From Sanguibacter inulinus (lineage in GTDB: Bacteria; Actinomycetota; Actinomycetes; Actinomycetales; Cellulomonadaceae), in contig NZ_JACBYE010000029.1 of NCBI RefSeq assembly GCF_013415325.1, positions 1 through 51,332 of the forward strand: DNA of 51,332 bases. Direction: 5' to 3'. Position numbers and translations under genes: made by a program. This document shows, in pieces, positions 16,276 to 24,817 of this stretch; position 1 is the first letter of the stretch; every line of letters begins with the position of its first letter. The notes beneath the pieces are model-generated. The model was not told the DNA's origin. It saw only the letters and a list, made by a program, of their open reading frames with translations, and did no database searches.

Positions 16276-16899
16276 CTACCGCTCCTCGGGCTGGATGTAG
16301 ACGACGCCGTGGCCGTCGAAGCGCAACGAGAACGCCTCGCCGCTGCCGCCGCCGACGGCGGACCGCCACGTCACGTCGGTGACGAAGCTCTGGTTGAGCT
16401 GGCCCTGGAACGCGACGAAGGCGTCGGGGTCGGCGACCAGCGGGGTCTGCGGGGTGACCCCGAGAGCGATGAGCGGACCACCCGCGGACAGCAGCGCGAT
16501 CGTGCCCGTGCCCGACACGGTCGTGGTGAACAAGCCCTGGCCCGACGTCGCACCGCGCAGGCCCGAGAACTTCACGTCCATGCGGACCTGGCCGTCGATC
16601 GCGAGCAGCTGGGAGGCCTCGACGCTCATCGTGTCGTTCTCGAGCTGCACCAGCGTGATGTGCTGGGCGTCGACCGCGAAGTGCACGCTGCCGTGGCCCG
16701 TCACCTCCATGAAGGACAACGACTCGCCCGTCATCTTGCGCTTGAACGCGGCCTTGAAGCCGTCACCCCCGCCCATGCCGGCGTTCTTGAAGGTCACGTC
16801 CCCCTCGTAGGCGACCATCGAGCCTGTGACGGCTCGGATGGTCTCGCCCCTGAGGTCTGCGACCAGCACCCTGTGCCCGGTCATGCGTAGCTGTGCCAC
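16276..16899 (-). CDS. AIM24-family protein (first of three)
   Basis: A 207-aa AIM24-family member and the promoter-proximal gene of the triplet. It has TGSMVAYEGDVTFKNAGMGGGDG, VTGHGSVHFAV, VEASQLLAIDG, a GQGLFTTTVSGTGTIALLS strand pair (parallel to the second paralogue) and FDGHGVVYIQPEER at the end. GTG 16899 is preceded by GGAGAG at a normal distance. About 230 nt separate it from the STAS gene upstream, and no other gene was seen there. Confidence 0.85.
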   Translation of the reverse strand: MAQLRMTGHRVLVADLRGETIRAVTGSMVAYEGDVTFKNAGMGGGDGFKAAFKRKMTGESLSFMEVTGHGSVHFAVDAQHITLVQLENDTMSVEASQLLAIDGQVRMDVKFSGLRGATSGQGLFTTTVSGTGTIALLSAGGPLIALGVTPQTPLVADPDAFVAFQGQLNQSFVTDVTWRSAVGGGSGEAFSLRFDGHGVVYIQPEER

Positions 16900-17111
16900 G
16901 TGCTCTCCATCGTCTGGTTCCTGCGTCCGTGCCTGGTGGACGTCGCTGCTGCGCGTCCCTGCTCGTTCATCATGGAGACCCTAGAGGCTCGGCGCGCGTC
17001 GAGGACATGGGGAGTGCTCCACACCGGGTGAGCTTCACCCTGGCGGTGGGCGCAGGGCGCGGGCCTGCGGCGACGCGACGCTCACGGAGGAGCCGGGCGA
17101 GCGTGGGTGCG

Positions 17112-17130
17112 GCGCGAGCGGGGCTCGCGC
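17112..17130 (-). terminator. Short hairpin after second STAS gene
   Basis: GCGCGAGC (17112-17119) pairs with GCTCGCGC (17123-17130) around GGG, one base past the STAS stop on the minus strand. Confidence 0.5.
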
Positions 17131-17131
17131 G

Positions 17132-17491
17132 TCAGCGGTGCTCGACGACAGGGACGCCCGTGGCCGGGGTCTCGGGGGCGCAGGAGTGGTCTGGGTCGAT
17201 GCGGAACAGCTCGAGCGCGCCGCAGACCTCGAGCACGAAGAGGTCGCGGTCGTCGCAGCCGCGCAGCACCGTCGCACCACCACGCTTGCGGCCGGAGTCG
17301 GCGAGCGAGATGAGGAAGGCCGCGCCCGTGGAGTCCATGAAGGTCACCCGGCACATGTCGATGACCAGCAGCTGACGCCGCAGACCGACCACACGCGCGG
17401 CGATCTCGGGGAACTGGTCACGTTCGGCGAGGTCGAGGTCGCCGGCGATCACGAGCGTGGTGGTCGCCGGGGATGTTGCGATCTCGATCAT
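17132..17491 (-). CDS. STAS-domain protein (second anti-sigma antagonist-like)
   Basis: A 119-aa single STAS domain. The serine/threonine phosphorylation loop reads TFMDSTGAAFLISLAD, so the residue after Asp is still Ser. The C terminus has an added Cys/Glu/Pro tail. ATG 17491 is preferred over upstream codons because a TAGAGT -10 box lies 8 nt before it and the STAS beta strand starts at residue 2. With the STAS protein at 11779 it gives the PAS-PP2C-HATPase two candidate substrates. It may instead sense another signal; this cannot be told from sequence. Confidence 0.85.
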   Translation of the reverse strand: MIEIATSPATTTLVIAGDLDLAERDQFPEIAARVVGLRRQLLVIDMCRVTFMDSTGAAFLISLADSGRKRGGATVLRGCDDRDLFVLEVCGALELFRIDPDHSCAPETPATGVPVVEHR

Positions 17492-17499
17492 GAGGCCCG

Positions 17500-17505
17500 A
17501 CTCTA
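17500..17505 (-). promoter_or_regulatory. -10 box of leaderless STAS transcript
   Basis: TAGAGT on the minus strand, 8 nt before the ATG at 17491. Confidence 0.5.
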
Positions 17506-17626
17506 TCGACGCCCTCCCAGGGTCGCACCCTGGTCCGGTCACGACTCGGCAACGGCTCCGTCGAGGCCCTGTGCGGTTCTGTCCACAGGGGCCACAGCGA
17601 CCGGCGCCCTGACGCCTCCGCCGGGG

Positions 17627-17632
17627 CACAAT
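17627..17632 (+). promoter_or_regulatory. -10 box of leaderless DUF3151 transcript
   Basis: CACAAT, one base from TANNNT, 7 nt before the ATG at 17640. The in-frame ATG at 17631 overlaps the box and is rejected. Confidence 0.45.
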
Positions 17633-17639
17633 GGGACCC

Positions 17640-18080
17640 ATGAGCCACGCACCCCTCGACCCGTCCTCGAACCTCCTCGGCCCGGCACCCACGCTGCTCG
17701 GCGCCGACCACCCCGACGTCGCGGCACGCGCCGAGATCGACGGCGGACGCAGCGCGCAGGACGTCGCGCGGGACGTCCCGTCCTCCTCCTACGCCTGGGC
17801 GCTCCTCGCTGAGGCCGCGCTCGACCGCGGGGACGACGTCACCGCCTACGCCTTCGCCCGCACCGGCTACCACCGCGGCCTCGACTCCCTGCGCCGCGCA
17901 GGCTGGCGCGGCCAGGGCCCGATCCCCGTCACGCACGCGCCGAACCAGGGATTCCTGCGGGCGCTGCTCGCGCTCGCGGAGGCAGCTGCCGCGATCGGCG
18001 AGGACGACGAGGCAGCACGCTGCCAGACCTTCCTCGTCGACTCCGGGGTCTCGGCCGACGCCGTCGCCGCGCTGCGCTGA
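17640..18080 (+). CDS. DUF3151-family protein
   Basis: A 146-aa soluble protein that I recognise as the actinobacterial DUF3151 family from its N terminus (NLLGPAPTLL), the helical repeat-like middle (SYAWALLAEAALDRGDD, YAFARTGYHRGLD) and RGQGPIPVTHAPNQGFLRAL. The helices resemble TPR hairpins. The function is unknown. Its place just upstream of purA may reflect conserved neighbourhood, but the 324-nt gap makes a shared transcript uncertain. Confidence 0.8.
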   Translation: MSHAPLDPSSNLLGPAPTLLGADHPDVAARAEIDGGRSAQDVARDVPSSSYAWALLAEAALDRGDDVTAYAFARTGYHRGLDSLRRAGWRGQGPIPVTHAPNQGFLRALLALAEAAAAIGEDDEAARCQTFLVDSGVSADAVAALR

Positions 18081-18201
18081 CGGATGGGCCAGCCGTGCTG
18101 AGGGACGCGCCTCTGCTTGGCTGACCTGCCTGCGCCCGGTGCCCTGACAGCGCCGGGTCGCACTGCACCGACAGCACCGTGCCGCCCCGCCCGCGCGACG
18201 T

Positions 18202-18235
18202 CCGCCGGCCGTCCTCGAGGAGAGGCGGCCGGCGG
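18202..18235 (+). terminator. Hairpin between DUF3151 gene and purA
   Basis: CCGCCGGCC (18202-18210) pairs with GGCCGGCGG (18227-18235), with an inner CCTC/GAGG stem. Then TCTCGTCTC follows. No gene lies in 18081-18404. Confidence 0.55.
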
Positions 18236-18296
18236 TCTCGTCTCACCGCGGGCCTGCAGTCGTGGGACGACCCGTGCGTCCGGGGGTTCCGGACGG

Positions 18297-18302
18297 TAAA
18301 CT
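18297..18302 (+). promoter_or_regulatory. -10 box of purA promoter
   Basis: TAAACT, giving a leader of about 95 nt before the purA start. A purine-rich AAGGTGGGG (18391-18399) acts as ribosome-binding site. Confidence 0.5.
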
Positions 18303-18404
18303 CGCCGGGGAGATCGGGTCACTGCCGCCCGAGAGTCCTGAGCACCAGCGCGAAGTCGAGCCGCTGCGGCTGCCACAGACAGGCAGGTTGAAGGTGGGGA
18401 TTCC

Positions 18405-19694
18405 ATGCCAGCCGTGATCGTCGTCGGTGCCCAGTGGGGCGACGAAGGCAAGGGCAAGGCGACGGACCAGCTCGGCTCTCGGGTCGACTACGTCGTGAAG
18501 TTCAACGGCGGGAACAACGCCGGGCACACCGTGGTCATCAACGGTGACAAGTACGCCCTGCACCTGCTGCCCTCCGGGATCCTCTCACCAGGCGTCACCC
18601 CCGTCATCGGCAACGGTGTCGTCATCGACATCGAGGTCCTCTACCAAGAGCTCGACGCGCTCATCGCGCGCGGCGTCGACGTCTCCCGCCTGCTCGTCTC
18701 GGGCAGCGCGCACGTCATCGCGCCGTACAACCGCATCATGGACAAGGTCACCGAGCGCTTCCTCGGCAAGCGGAAGATCGGCACGACCGGCCGCGGCATC
18801 GGCCCGACCTACTCCGACAAGATCAACCGCGTCGGCATCCGCGTGTGGGACCTCTTCGACGAGAAGATCCTGCGCGCCAAGGTCGAGGGCGCCCTCGAGC
18901 AGAAGAACCACCTGCTCGTGAAGGTCTACAACCGCCGCGCGATCACCGTCGACGAGACCGTCGAAGAGCTCATGCAGTACGCCGAGCGCCTGCGCCTGAT
19001 GGTCGCCGACACCTCGCTCGTGCTCAACACGGCTCTCGACGAGGGCAAGACAGTCCTCTTCGAGGGTGGCCAGGCGACGATGCTCGACATCGACCACGGC
19101 ACGTACCCCTTCGTCACGTCCTCGAACGCGACCGCCGGTGGTGTCATCACGGGTGCGGGCGTCGGCCCGACCCGGATCGACCGCGTGGTCGGCGTCATCA
19201 AGGCGTACACGACCCGTGTGGGCGAGGGGCCCTTCCCGACCGAGCTCTTCGACGAGTGGGGCGAGTTCCTCGCCCGCGTCGGCGGCGAGGTCGGCGTGAC
19301 CACTGGTCGCGCCCGTCGCTGCGGCTGGTACGACGCCGTGATCGCCCGCTACGCCTCGCGCGTCAACGGCCTCACGGACCTCGTCATGACCAAGCTCGAC
19401 GTGCTCACCGGCATCGAGAAGATCCCGGTCTGCGTCGCGTACGACGTCGACGGTGTCCGCCACGACGAGATGCCGACAGACCAGAGCGCCTTCCACCACG
19501 CGACCCCGATCTACGAAGAGTTCCCCGGCTGGACCGAGGACATCTCCGGCGTCCGCGCCTTCGACGAGCTCCCCGAGAACGCGAAGGCCTACGTCCTCGC
19601 CCTCGAGGCGATGTCGGGCGCACGGATCTCCTCGATCGGCGTCGGCCCCGGCCGCGAGGCCACCATCCAGCGCCACGACCTCATCGACGACTGA
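18405..19694 (+). CDS. purA: Adenylosuccinate synthetase
   Basis: A 429-aa enzyme that joins IMP and aspartate using GTP, the first step to AMP. The P-loop-like [11 protein letters not shown] is at residues 7-17 and the family motif [13 protein letters not shown] follows. [22 protein letters not shown] and the GTP-binding TKLDVLTG are also present. Length and motif order are normal for the family. ATG 18405 has AAGGTGGGG 5 nt upstream. It appears monocistronic, with a terminator before purD. Confidence 0.97.
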   Translation: MPAVIVVGAQWGDEGKGKATDQLGSRVDYVVKFNGGNNAGHTVVINGDKYALHLLPSGILSPGVTPVIGNGVVIDIEVLYQELDALIARGVDVSRLLVSGSAHVIAPYNRIMDKVTERFLGKRKIGTTGRGIGPTYSDKINRVGIRVWDLFDEKILRAKVEGALEQKNHLLVKVYNRRAITVDETVEELMQYAERLRLMVADTSLVLNTALDEGKTVLFEGGQATMLDIDHGTYPFVTSSNATAGGVITGAGVGPTRIDRVVGVIKAYTTRVGEGPFPTELFDEWGEFLARVGGEVGVTTGRARRCGWYDAVIARYASRVNGLTDLVMTKLDVLTGIEKIPVCVAYDVDGVRHDEMPTDQSAFHHATPIYEEFPGWTEDISGVRAFDELPENAKAYVLALEAMSGARISSIGVGPGREATIQRHDLIDD

Positions 19695-19744
19695 GGTCTG
19701 CTTCCAGCCCCCGCCTGGCCCAGCTGGATCGGGGCTCCTAGCCC

Positions 19745-19812
19745 CGAGATCGTGACTTCGGAGCGAGCTCGGCCTCCCGGGGCATCGATCTCGCTCCGGA
19801 GTCACGATCTCG
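19745..19812. repeat. Intergenic palindrome, copy 2 (23-bp arms)
   Basis: Arms 19745-19767 and 19790-19812 pair with a single G-T wobble around a 22-nt loop. The arm CTCGCTCCGGAGTCACGATC resembles the palindrome at 1793-1860 (CTCGCTCCGAAGGATCGATC). Both copies follow a stop codon by 50-90 nt. Confidence 0.8.
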
Positions 19813-19836
19813 CTGCCAGGGCTGCCAGGCACCGCA

Positions 19837-19870
19837 CGGGTGGGACCTGTCTCAGGACGGGTCCCACCCG
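19837..19870 (+). terminator. 11-bp hairpin between purA and purD
   Basis: CGGGTGGGACC (19837-19847) and GGTCCCACCCG (19860-19870) pair perfectly around 12 nt. It sits just ahead of the purD -10 box. Confidence 0.6.
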
Positions 19871-19893
19871 CTGTCGTCTGCGGGCTCGGTCAG

Positions 19894-19899
19894 TAGACT
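19894..19899 (+). promoter_or_regulatory. -10 box of leaderless purD transcript
   Basis: TAGACT, 8 nt before the GTG at 19908. It fixes the start against earlier in-frame codons. Confidence 0.55.
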
Positions 19900-19907
19900 C
19901 CCGTCTC

Positions 19908-21197
19908 GTGAAGATTCTCGTCGTCGGGTCCGGTGCTCGTGAGCACGCCATCGTCCACTCGCTCGCGCAGGAGGCCCCCGCCGGGGGACGGCACGAGCTG
20001 CACGCGGCGCCCGGGAACCCGGGGATCGCCGCCCTCGCCACGCTGCACGAGGTCGACGCCCTCGACGGTCGCGCCGTCGCCGAGCTGACGCAGCAGATCG
20101 GCGCCGACCTCGTGGTCGTCGGACCCGAGGCTCCGCTCGTCGCCGGCGTCGCCGACACCGTCCGGGCGACCGGGACCCCGGTCTTCGGCCCGAGCGCCGA
20201 CGCCGCGCGGCTCGAGGGCTCGAAGGCCTTCGCCAAGGACGTCATGGCCGCAGCCCACGTGCCGACCGCGAAGGCTCACGTCTGCTCGACGGTCGACCAG
20301 GTGGGTGACGCCCTCGACGACTTCGGTCCGCCCTTCGTCGTCAAGGACGACGGCCTCGCCGCTGGCAAGGGTGTCGTGGTGACGAGCGACCGGCTCGAGG
20401 CGCTGCGCCACGCGCAGGAGTGCTTCGCCAACCCGGACCGCGGGGGAGACCCGCGCGTCGTCGTCGAAGAGTTCCTCGACGGACCCGAGGTGTCGCTCTT
20501 CTGCATCAGCGACGGCCAGACCGTCGTGCCGCTCGCCCCCGCGCAGGACTTCAAGCGCGCTTTCGACGGCGACGCCGGCCCCAACACCGGCGGCATGGGC
20601 GCGTACAGCCCGCTCCCGTGGGCGCCCGAGGGGCTGACCGCCGAGGTGGTCGAGGCGATCGCGCAGCCGACCGTCGACGAGATGCGCTCGCGCGGGATCC
20701 CCTTCGTCGGGGTCCTCTACGTCGGGCTCGCGCTCACCAGCCGCGGCACCCGCGTCATCGAGTTCAACGCGCGCTTCGGCGACCCGGAGACCCAGGTGGT
20801 GCTCTCGCGCCTCGAGACCCCGCTGTCCGAGCTGCTGCTGTCGGCCTCGACGGGTCGGCTCGCCGACCTCCCGGAGCTCCGCTGGCGCGACGACGCCGCG
20901 GTGACCGTGGTGGTGGCCTCGGACGGCTACCCGGCCGCCCCACGGACCGGCGGTCCGGTCACAGGTGTCGGCGAGGCCGAGAACCTCCCGGGCGTGCACG
21001 TGCTGCACGCCGGCACGACGACCGACGACGAGGGTGTGCTGCGCAGCGCCGGTGGGCGTGTGCTCTCCGTCGTGGGAGTCGGCGAGACCCTCTCCGAGGC
21101 GCGGCGGCTCGCCTACTCGGGTGTCGACCGCATCGTGCTGCCCGGCTCGCACCACCGCACGGACATCGCCGAGCAGGCTGCGGCGGACGCCCGATGA
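19908..21197 (+). CDS. purD: Phosphoribosylamine-glycine ligase (GAR synthetase)
   Basis: A 429-aa ATP-grasp ligase for step 2 of purine synthesis. It begins [14 protein letters not shown], the PurD N-terminal signature. [58 protein letters not shown] and [11 protein letters not shown] follow in the family order. The length is normal. The GTG start is set by the -10 box. Its TGA overlaps the purC ATG (ATGA), so the two form an operon. Confidence 0.97.
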   Translation: MKILVVGSGAREHAIVHSLAQEAPAGGRHELHAAPGNPGIAALATLHEVDALDGRAVAELTQQIGADLVVVGPEAPLVAGVADTVRATGTPVFGPSADAARLEGSKAFAKDVMAAAHVPTAKAHVCSTVDQVGDALDDFGPPFVVKDDGLAAGKGVVVTSDRLEALRHAQECFANPDRGGDPRVVVEEFLDGPEVSLFCISDGQTVVPLAPAQDFKRAFDGDAGPNTGGMGAYSPLPWAPEGLTAEVVEAIAQPTVDEMRSRGIPFVGVLYVGLALTSRGTRVIEFNARFGDPETQVVLSRLETPLSELLLSASTGRLADLPELRWRDDAAVTVVVASDGYPAAPRTGGPVTGVGEAENLPGVHVLHAGTTTDDEGVLRSAGGRVLSVVGVGETLSEARRLAYSGVDRIVLPGSHHRTDIAEQAAADAR

Positions 21198-22141
21198 GCG
21201 CGCAGACGCAGGGCGACGCGCCCCTCGAGCTCTCGGGGTGGCGGCACGTCTACTCCGGCAAGGTCCGTGACCTCTACGAGCCCGACCTCTCGCACTACGG
21301 CGGCGTGCACCCGCTCGGCGACGTCGTCCTCGTCGTCGCATCGGACCGCGTGAGCGCCTACGACGCCGTGCTCAGCCCCGGGATCCCCGACAAGGGGACC
21401 GTCCTGACGCAGCTGAGCCTGTGGTGGTTCGAGCAGCTGACCGACATCGTCGGGAACCACGTGGTGAGCACCGAGGCGTCGGCGATGCCCGGTGACGGTC
21501 TGGTCCCCGACGCCGTCGCGGGGCGCGCCATGGTGTGCCGCCGTCTCGAGATGTTCCCCGTCGAGTGCGTCGTCCGCGGGTACCTCACAGGGTCTGGGCT
21601 GGTCGAGTACCGGCAGAGCCGGTCGGTGTGCGAGGTCCCGCTGCCCGAGGGCCTCGTGGACGGGTCACGGCTGCCCGAGCCCATCTTCACGCCGGCCACC
21701 AAGGCCGAGGTCGGGGAGCACGACGAGAACGTCAGCTTCGAGGTCGTGGCCTCGACCATCGGGCTGGAGGACGCGACCAGGCTTCGCGACCTGACCCTGG
21801 CCGTCTACGCGCGGGCCGAGAGCATCGCGCGAGAGCGCGGCATCATCCTGGCCGACACCAAGCTCGAGTTCGGGGTCGACCCGGCGACGGGCGAGATCAT
21901 CCTCGGCGACGAGGTGCTCACGCCGGACTCCTCCCGCTTCTGGGCAGCAGACCGCTGGGTGCCCGGGCAGGCGCAGCCGAGCTTCGACAAGCAGCCGATC
22001 CGTGACTGGCTCGTCTCGGCAGAGTCCGGGTGGGACAAGGACGCGGGCACCCCGCCGCCCGCGCTGTCGGACGAGGTCGTCGAGGCGACCCGTGACCGGT
22101 ACCTCGACGCGTACAGGCGGCTGACCGGGGCTGAGCTCTAG
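21194..22141 (+). CDS. purC: SAICAR synthetase
   Basis: A 315-aa phosphoribosylaminoimidazole-succinocarboxamide synthase, which adds aspartate to CAIR with ATP. The signature regions are YSGKVRDLYE, VVASDRVSAYDAVLSPGIPDKG, LEMFPVECVVRGYLTGSG, ILADTKLEFGVD and LTPDSSRFWAADRW. It is of the longer, roughly 300-aa type. ATG 21194 overlaps the purD stop by 4 nt. No terminator hairpin was recognised right after it. Confidence 0.97.
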   Translation: MSAQTQGDAPLELSGWRHVYSGKVRDLYEPDLSHYGGVHPLGDVVLVVASDRVSAYDAVLSPGIPDKGTVLTQLSLWWFEQLTDIVGNHVVSTEASAMPGDGLVPDAVAGRAMVCRRLEMFPVECVVRGYLTGSGLVEYRQSRSVCEVPLPEGLVDGSRLPEPIFTPATKAEVGEHDENVSFEVVASTIGLEDATRLRDLTLAVYARAESIARERGIILADTKLEFGVDPATGEIILGDEVLTPDSSRFWAADRWVPGQAQPSFDKQPIRDWLVSAESGWDKDAGTPPPALSDEVVEATRDRYLDAYRRLTGAEL

Positions 22142-22336
22142 GAGCTGGGCTGACGTGCGTGGCTCGCTCAGGCGGAGCGGGCTGCGCACGAGCGACGCCT
22201 GGCCCTGTCACGTGACGTGGGGCCTCGTCTGAGGTGTCCCGGCGGGCGCCTGCGACGAGCCTGCAGCGACGTGGCGGTCGTCACGTCGGCCGCGGCTGGG
22301 CGTGCGCTGTGAGTCACCCGGTGCCAGTCTCGACCC

Positions 22337-23107
22337 ATGACTGGAAACGTTCAGAGTGCAGCCTCCCGCGCCGGGGACCACCCTCTCGTCGAGAAGGGCG
22401 CACGGCTCGGCTACGGCGCGAGCGGTGTCCTGCACCTGCTCCTCGCCTGGGTGACCGTGCAGCTCGCGTGGACCTCGGGCGGCGAGCAGGCCGACCAGGA
22501 GGGTGCCCTGCAGAAGCTCGCCGGCGACGGAGCCGGCCAGGTGCTGCTGTGGGTGCTGTTCGTCGGCTTCGTGCTCCTCGCGCTGTGGCAGATCACCGAG
22601 GCTGTCGCCTGGGGCGAGGCGAAGGACCGCATCAAGGCGGCCGCGAAGGCCGTGACCTACGGAGTGCTGGCCTTCACCACGGTGTCTGTGCTCACGAGCG
22701 GGTCGAGCGGCGGTTCGGGTGGGGCGACCTCCAGCCTCATGTCGTCGGGTGCCGGCCGCGCCCTCGTCGGTGTCGTCGGCCTCGGTGTGGTGGCTGTCGG
22801 GGTCTACCACGTGGTGAAGGGTTGGAAGGAGAAGTTCCTCGAGGACCTCGAGTCGAGCCCCAGCCGCTGGGTCCGCCGGGCCGGACGCATCGGCTACATC
22901 GGCAAGGGCGCGGCGCTCGGCGTCGTCGGTGTGCTGCTCGTCGTCGCCGCCGTGCAGAGCGACCCGGAGCAGGCTGAAGGGCTCGACTCCGCGCTCCACG
23001 CGCTCGCCGGGCTGCCCTACGGTCCTGTCCTGCTGACGCTCGTCGCGATCGGGTTCGCCGCGTACGGGGTGTACTCCTTCGGGCGCGCGAAGCACGCGAA
23101 GGTCTGA
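22337..23107 (+). CDS. DUF1206-family integral membrane protein
   Basis: A 256-aa membrane protein with about six transmembrane helices arranged as three related two-helix units. Each begins near an ARxGYxxxGxLH-like segment: GARLGYGASGVLHLLL, a degenerate middle unit around residues 95-140, and GRIGYIGKGAALGVV. This three-fold pattern is that of DUF1206 proteins, whose function is unknown. ATG 22337 has no good Shine-Dalgarno; a weak CAGTCT 6 nt before it could make it leaderless. It is followed by a PadR operon with its own promoter. Confidence 0.8.
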   Translation: MTGNVQSAASRAGDHPLVEKGARLGYGASGVLHLLLAWVTVQLAWTSGGEQADQEGALQKLAGDGAGQVLLWVLFVGFVLLALWQITEAVAWGEAKDRIKAAAKAVTYGVLAFTTVSVLTSGSSGGSGGATSSLMSSGAGRALVGVVGLGVVAVGVYHVVKGWKEKFLEDLESSPSRWVRRAGRIGYIGKGAALGVVGVLLVVAAVQSDPEQAEGLDSALHALAGLPYGPVLLTLVAIGFAAYGVYSFGRAKHAKV

Positions 23108-23129
23108 GCTGCTCGGCGCCACGTATCGC

Positions 23130-23158
23130 TTGACGATATATATCGGGATCGCTAGCGT
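23130..23158 (+). promoter_or_regulatory. PadR operon promoter with overlapping palindromic operator
   Basis: TTGACG (-35, 23130-23135), 17-nt spacer and TAGCGT (-10, 23153-23158), then 6 nt to the ATG at 23165. The perfect 12-bp palindrome CGATATATATCG (23134-23145) overlaps the -35 and spacer. AT-rich dyads of this type are typical PadR sites, so autorepression is likely. Confidence 0.75.
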
Positions 23159-23164
23159 CGTGGC

Positions 23165-23518
23165 ATGACCCCGTTCCGGATGACGCAGCAGGCGTACCTC
23201 ATCCTGCTCACGCTCGTCGACGAGCGCCAGCACGGCTACGGGGTCATCAAGCAGGTGGCCGAGCTGTCCGGGGGTGACGTCACGCTCGCCGCGGGGACGC
23301 TCTACGGCAACCTCGACAGGCTGCTCGCCGCCGGGATGGTTGCCGCCGACGGCGAAGAGATCGTCGACGGCCGGTTGCGCAGGTACTACCGCGCGACCGA
23401 CCTCGGCGCGCAGGCCGCGCAGGCCGAGACCGAGAACCTCGCGCGCCTCGCGGCCCGCGCCCAGCGGCTGCTCGACCGACCCCGAGGGCTCAACCGCCCG
23501 GTGCTCGGGGGTGCGTGA
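23165..23518 (+). CDS. PadR-family transcriptional regulator
   Basis: A 117-aa winged-helix protein of the short PadR class. It has AYLILLTLVDERQHGYGVIKQV, then LAAGTLYGNLDRLLAAGMV (recognition helix and wing) and GRLRRYYRATDLG, all in the PadR order. A short C-terminal helix would mediate dimerisation. It is the first gene of an operon with two paralogous membrane proteins, a common arrangement in which PadR represses its own operon. The signal it senses is unknown. Confidence 0.92.
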   Translation: MTPFRMTQQAYLILLTLVDERQHGYGVIKQVAELSGGDVTLAAGTLYGNLDRLLAAGMVAADGEEIVDGRLRRYYRATDLGAQAAQAETENLARLAARAQRLLDRPRGLNRPVLGGA

Positions 23519-23521
23519 ACC

Positions 23522-24157
23522 ATGACTGGCAGGGGGACTTCCAGGATGACGACGGCTGAACGGACTGCCCGGCTGTGGCTGCGGGCGTACCCGCGCCGGT
23601 GGCGCTACGACTACGGCGAGGACCTCGTGGGGACGCTGCTCGACCTCGCCGGGCCTGACGCACGGACAGTGCGGGTGCGCGACGGCGTGTCGGTCGTCAG
23701 AGCCGGGTGGTCACTCCGCTGGCGGGAGCACCCGCCGCTGCTGCCGTGGTTGGGGTACAGGTTCTTCGAGATGAGGTTGCCTGCCCGTTACCGGTACTGG
23801 GTGATGGACGACCTGCTCGACAGGTTCTACACGGCGCGCATGGCAGCGGTCGGCTTCGTCACCGTGGCGGCACTCTTCCTCATCCTCAGTGCCGCCATAC
23901 CGTCCCTCAGGTCCGTGCTGATCCCAGACTCGTGGGATCTCCCGATCATGTTCGGTCTGACAGTCGTCCTGCTCGCGGTGCTGCAGCCCCGCGTGGCCCC
24001 GCGCCGAGTCTGGCGGCGTCAGATCAGCACCTGGCTCCCGCGTGACCTTCGTCCGCGCTCTGAGCGCTGGAAGGCGGACGTCGAGCTGGCCCAGTACCGG
24101 GCGGCGCTGCGTGCCGACGGCGAGGCTGGTCCTGCTGGTGGTGAGGCACATGGCTGA
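23522..24157 (+). CDS. Unrecognised membrane protein, paralogue A (PadR-linked)
   Basis: A 211-aa protein with a soluble basic N-terminal domain (LRAYPRRWRYDYGEDLVGT, a motif seen at the start of many actinobacterial PadR-linked membrane proteins) and two transmembrane helices at about residues 108-130 and 138-156. It has no catalytic motif I can recognise. It starts 3 nt after the PadR stop. A second ATG at 23546 with AGGGGGA 8 nt upstream is an alternative start. It shares a near-identical N-terminal domain with the next gene, so the pair is a tandem duplication. Confidence 0.75.
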   Translation: MTGRGTSRMTTAERTARLWLRAYPRRWRYDYGEDLVGTLLDLAGPDARTVRVRDGVSVVRAGWSLRWREHPPLLPWLGYRFFEMRLPARYRYWVMDDLLDRFYTARMAAVGFVTVAALFLILSAAIPSLRSVLIPDSWDLPIMFGLTVVLLAVLQPRVAPRRVWRRQISTWLPRDLRPRSERWKADVELAQYRAALRADGEAGPAGGEAHG

Positions 24158-24767
24158 CGTCGACCGTCGCGCGTCGCGGCGCGAGCTCTCCGCGCGGCTG
24201 TGGCTGCGGGCGTATCCGCGCCGGTGGCGCTACGCCTACGGCGAGGACCTCGTGGGGACGCTGCTCGACCTCGCGGGGCCAGACGCACGAGTGGTCAGGC
24301 TCCGGGATGGGCTCTCGGTGCTCCGCGCCGGCTGGTCGCTGCGCCTGCGTGAGCACCCGCCCCTGGTGCCGTGGCTGCGGTACAGGGTCTTCGAGAGCGA
24401 TCTCCCAGGCCAGTACAGAGTCTGGATGATCGACGATCTCTTGGGACGCCTGCACGGGGCCCGGTGGTACGCGGGATACATGGTGATCCTGGCTCTGATC
24501 TTCTCCATCATCTCGCTCGTGTCGAGGGATACGCAGGTCGTCCTGTCTGCGCTGAGCGCGTGGCCCGCCTACCTCGTCCTGGGAGTCGTGAGCACCGTCG
24601 CGTGGCCTCGGGCGAAGGCGCGACAGGTGTGGCGCAAGCACGTGAGCGGCTGGGTCCCACCCGAGCTCTTACCTCGAGCAGAGCGTGCTGCGGCAGTCCA
24701 AGAGCTGGTCGAGTTCCGTGCCGCGACCGGGTACGTGAGCGCACCGCACCGCCTCCACAGCACCTGA
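24150..24767 (+). CDS. Unrecognised membrane protein, paralogue B (PadR-linked)
   Basis: A 205-aa paralogue of the preceding gene. The first 75 residues (LRAYPRRWRYAYGEDLVGT and the following VRLRDGLSVLRAGWSLRLREHP) are strongly conserved, while the two transmembrane helices (about 108-126 and 136-152) and the C-terminal tail diverge. ATG 24150 overlaps the upstream stop by 8 nt and has GTGAGG just before it. Its role presumably parallels paralogue A; a membrane-stress or transport role is only a guess. Confidence 0.75.
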   Translation: MADVDRRASRRELSARLWLRAYPRRWRYAYGEDLVGTLLDLAGPDARVVRLRDGLSVLRAGWSLRLREHPPLVPWLRYRVFESDLPGQYRVWMIDDLLGRLHGARWYAGYMVILALIFSIISLVSRDTQVVLSALSAWPAYLVLGVVSTVAWPRAKARQVWRKHVSGWVPPELLPRAERAAAVQELVEFRAATGYVSAPHRLHST

Positions 24768-24817
24768 CGAGCGTCGGTCGTGTGGGATCTTCCACAGGAC
24801 GAGAGGCCAGCGAAGCC

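Noticed and set aside
18585-19832. Long minus-strand frame over purA
   Set aside because: It is antisense to a complete purA and has no motif or ribosome-binding site.
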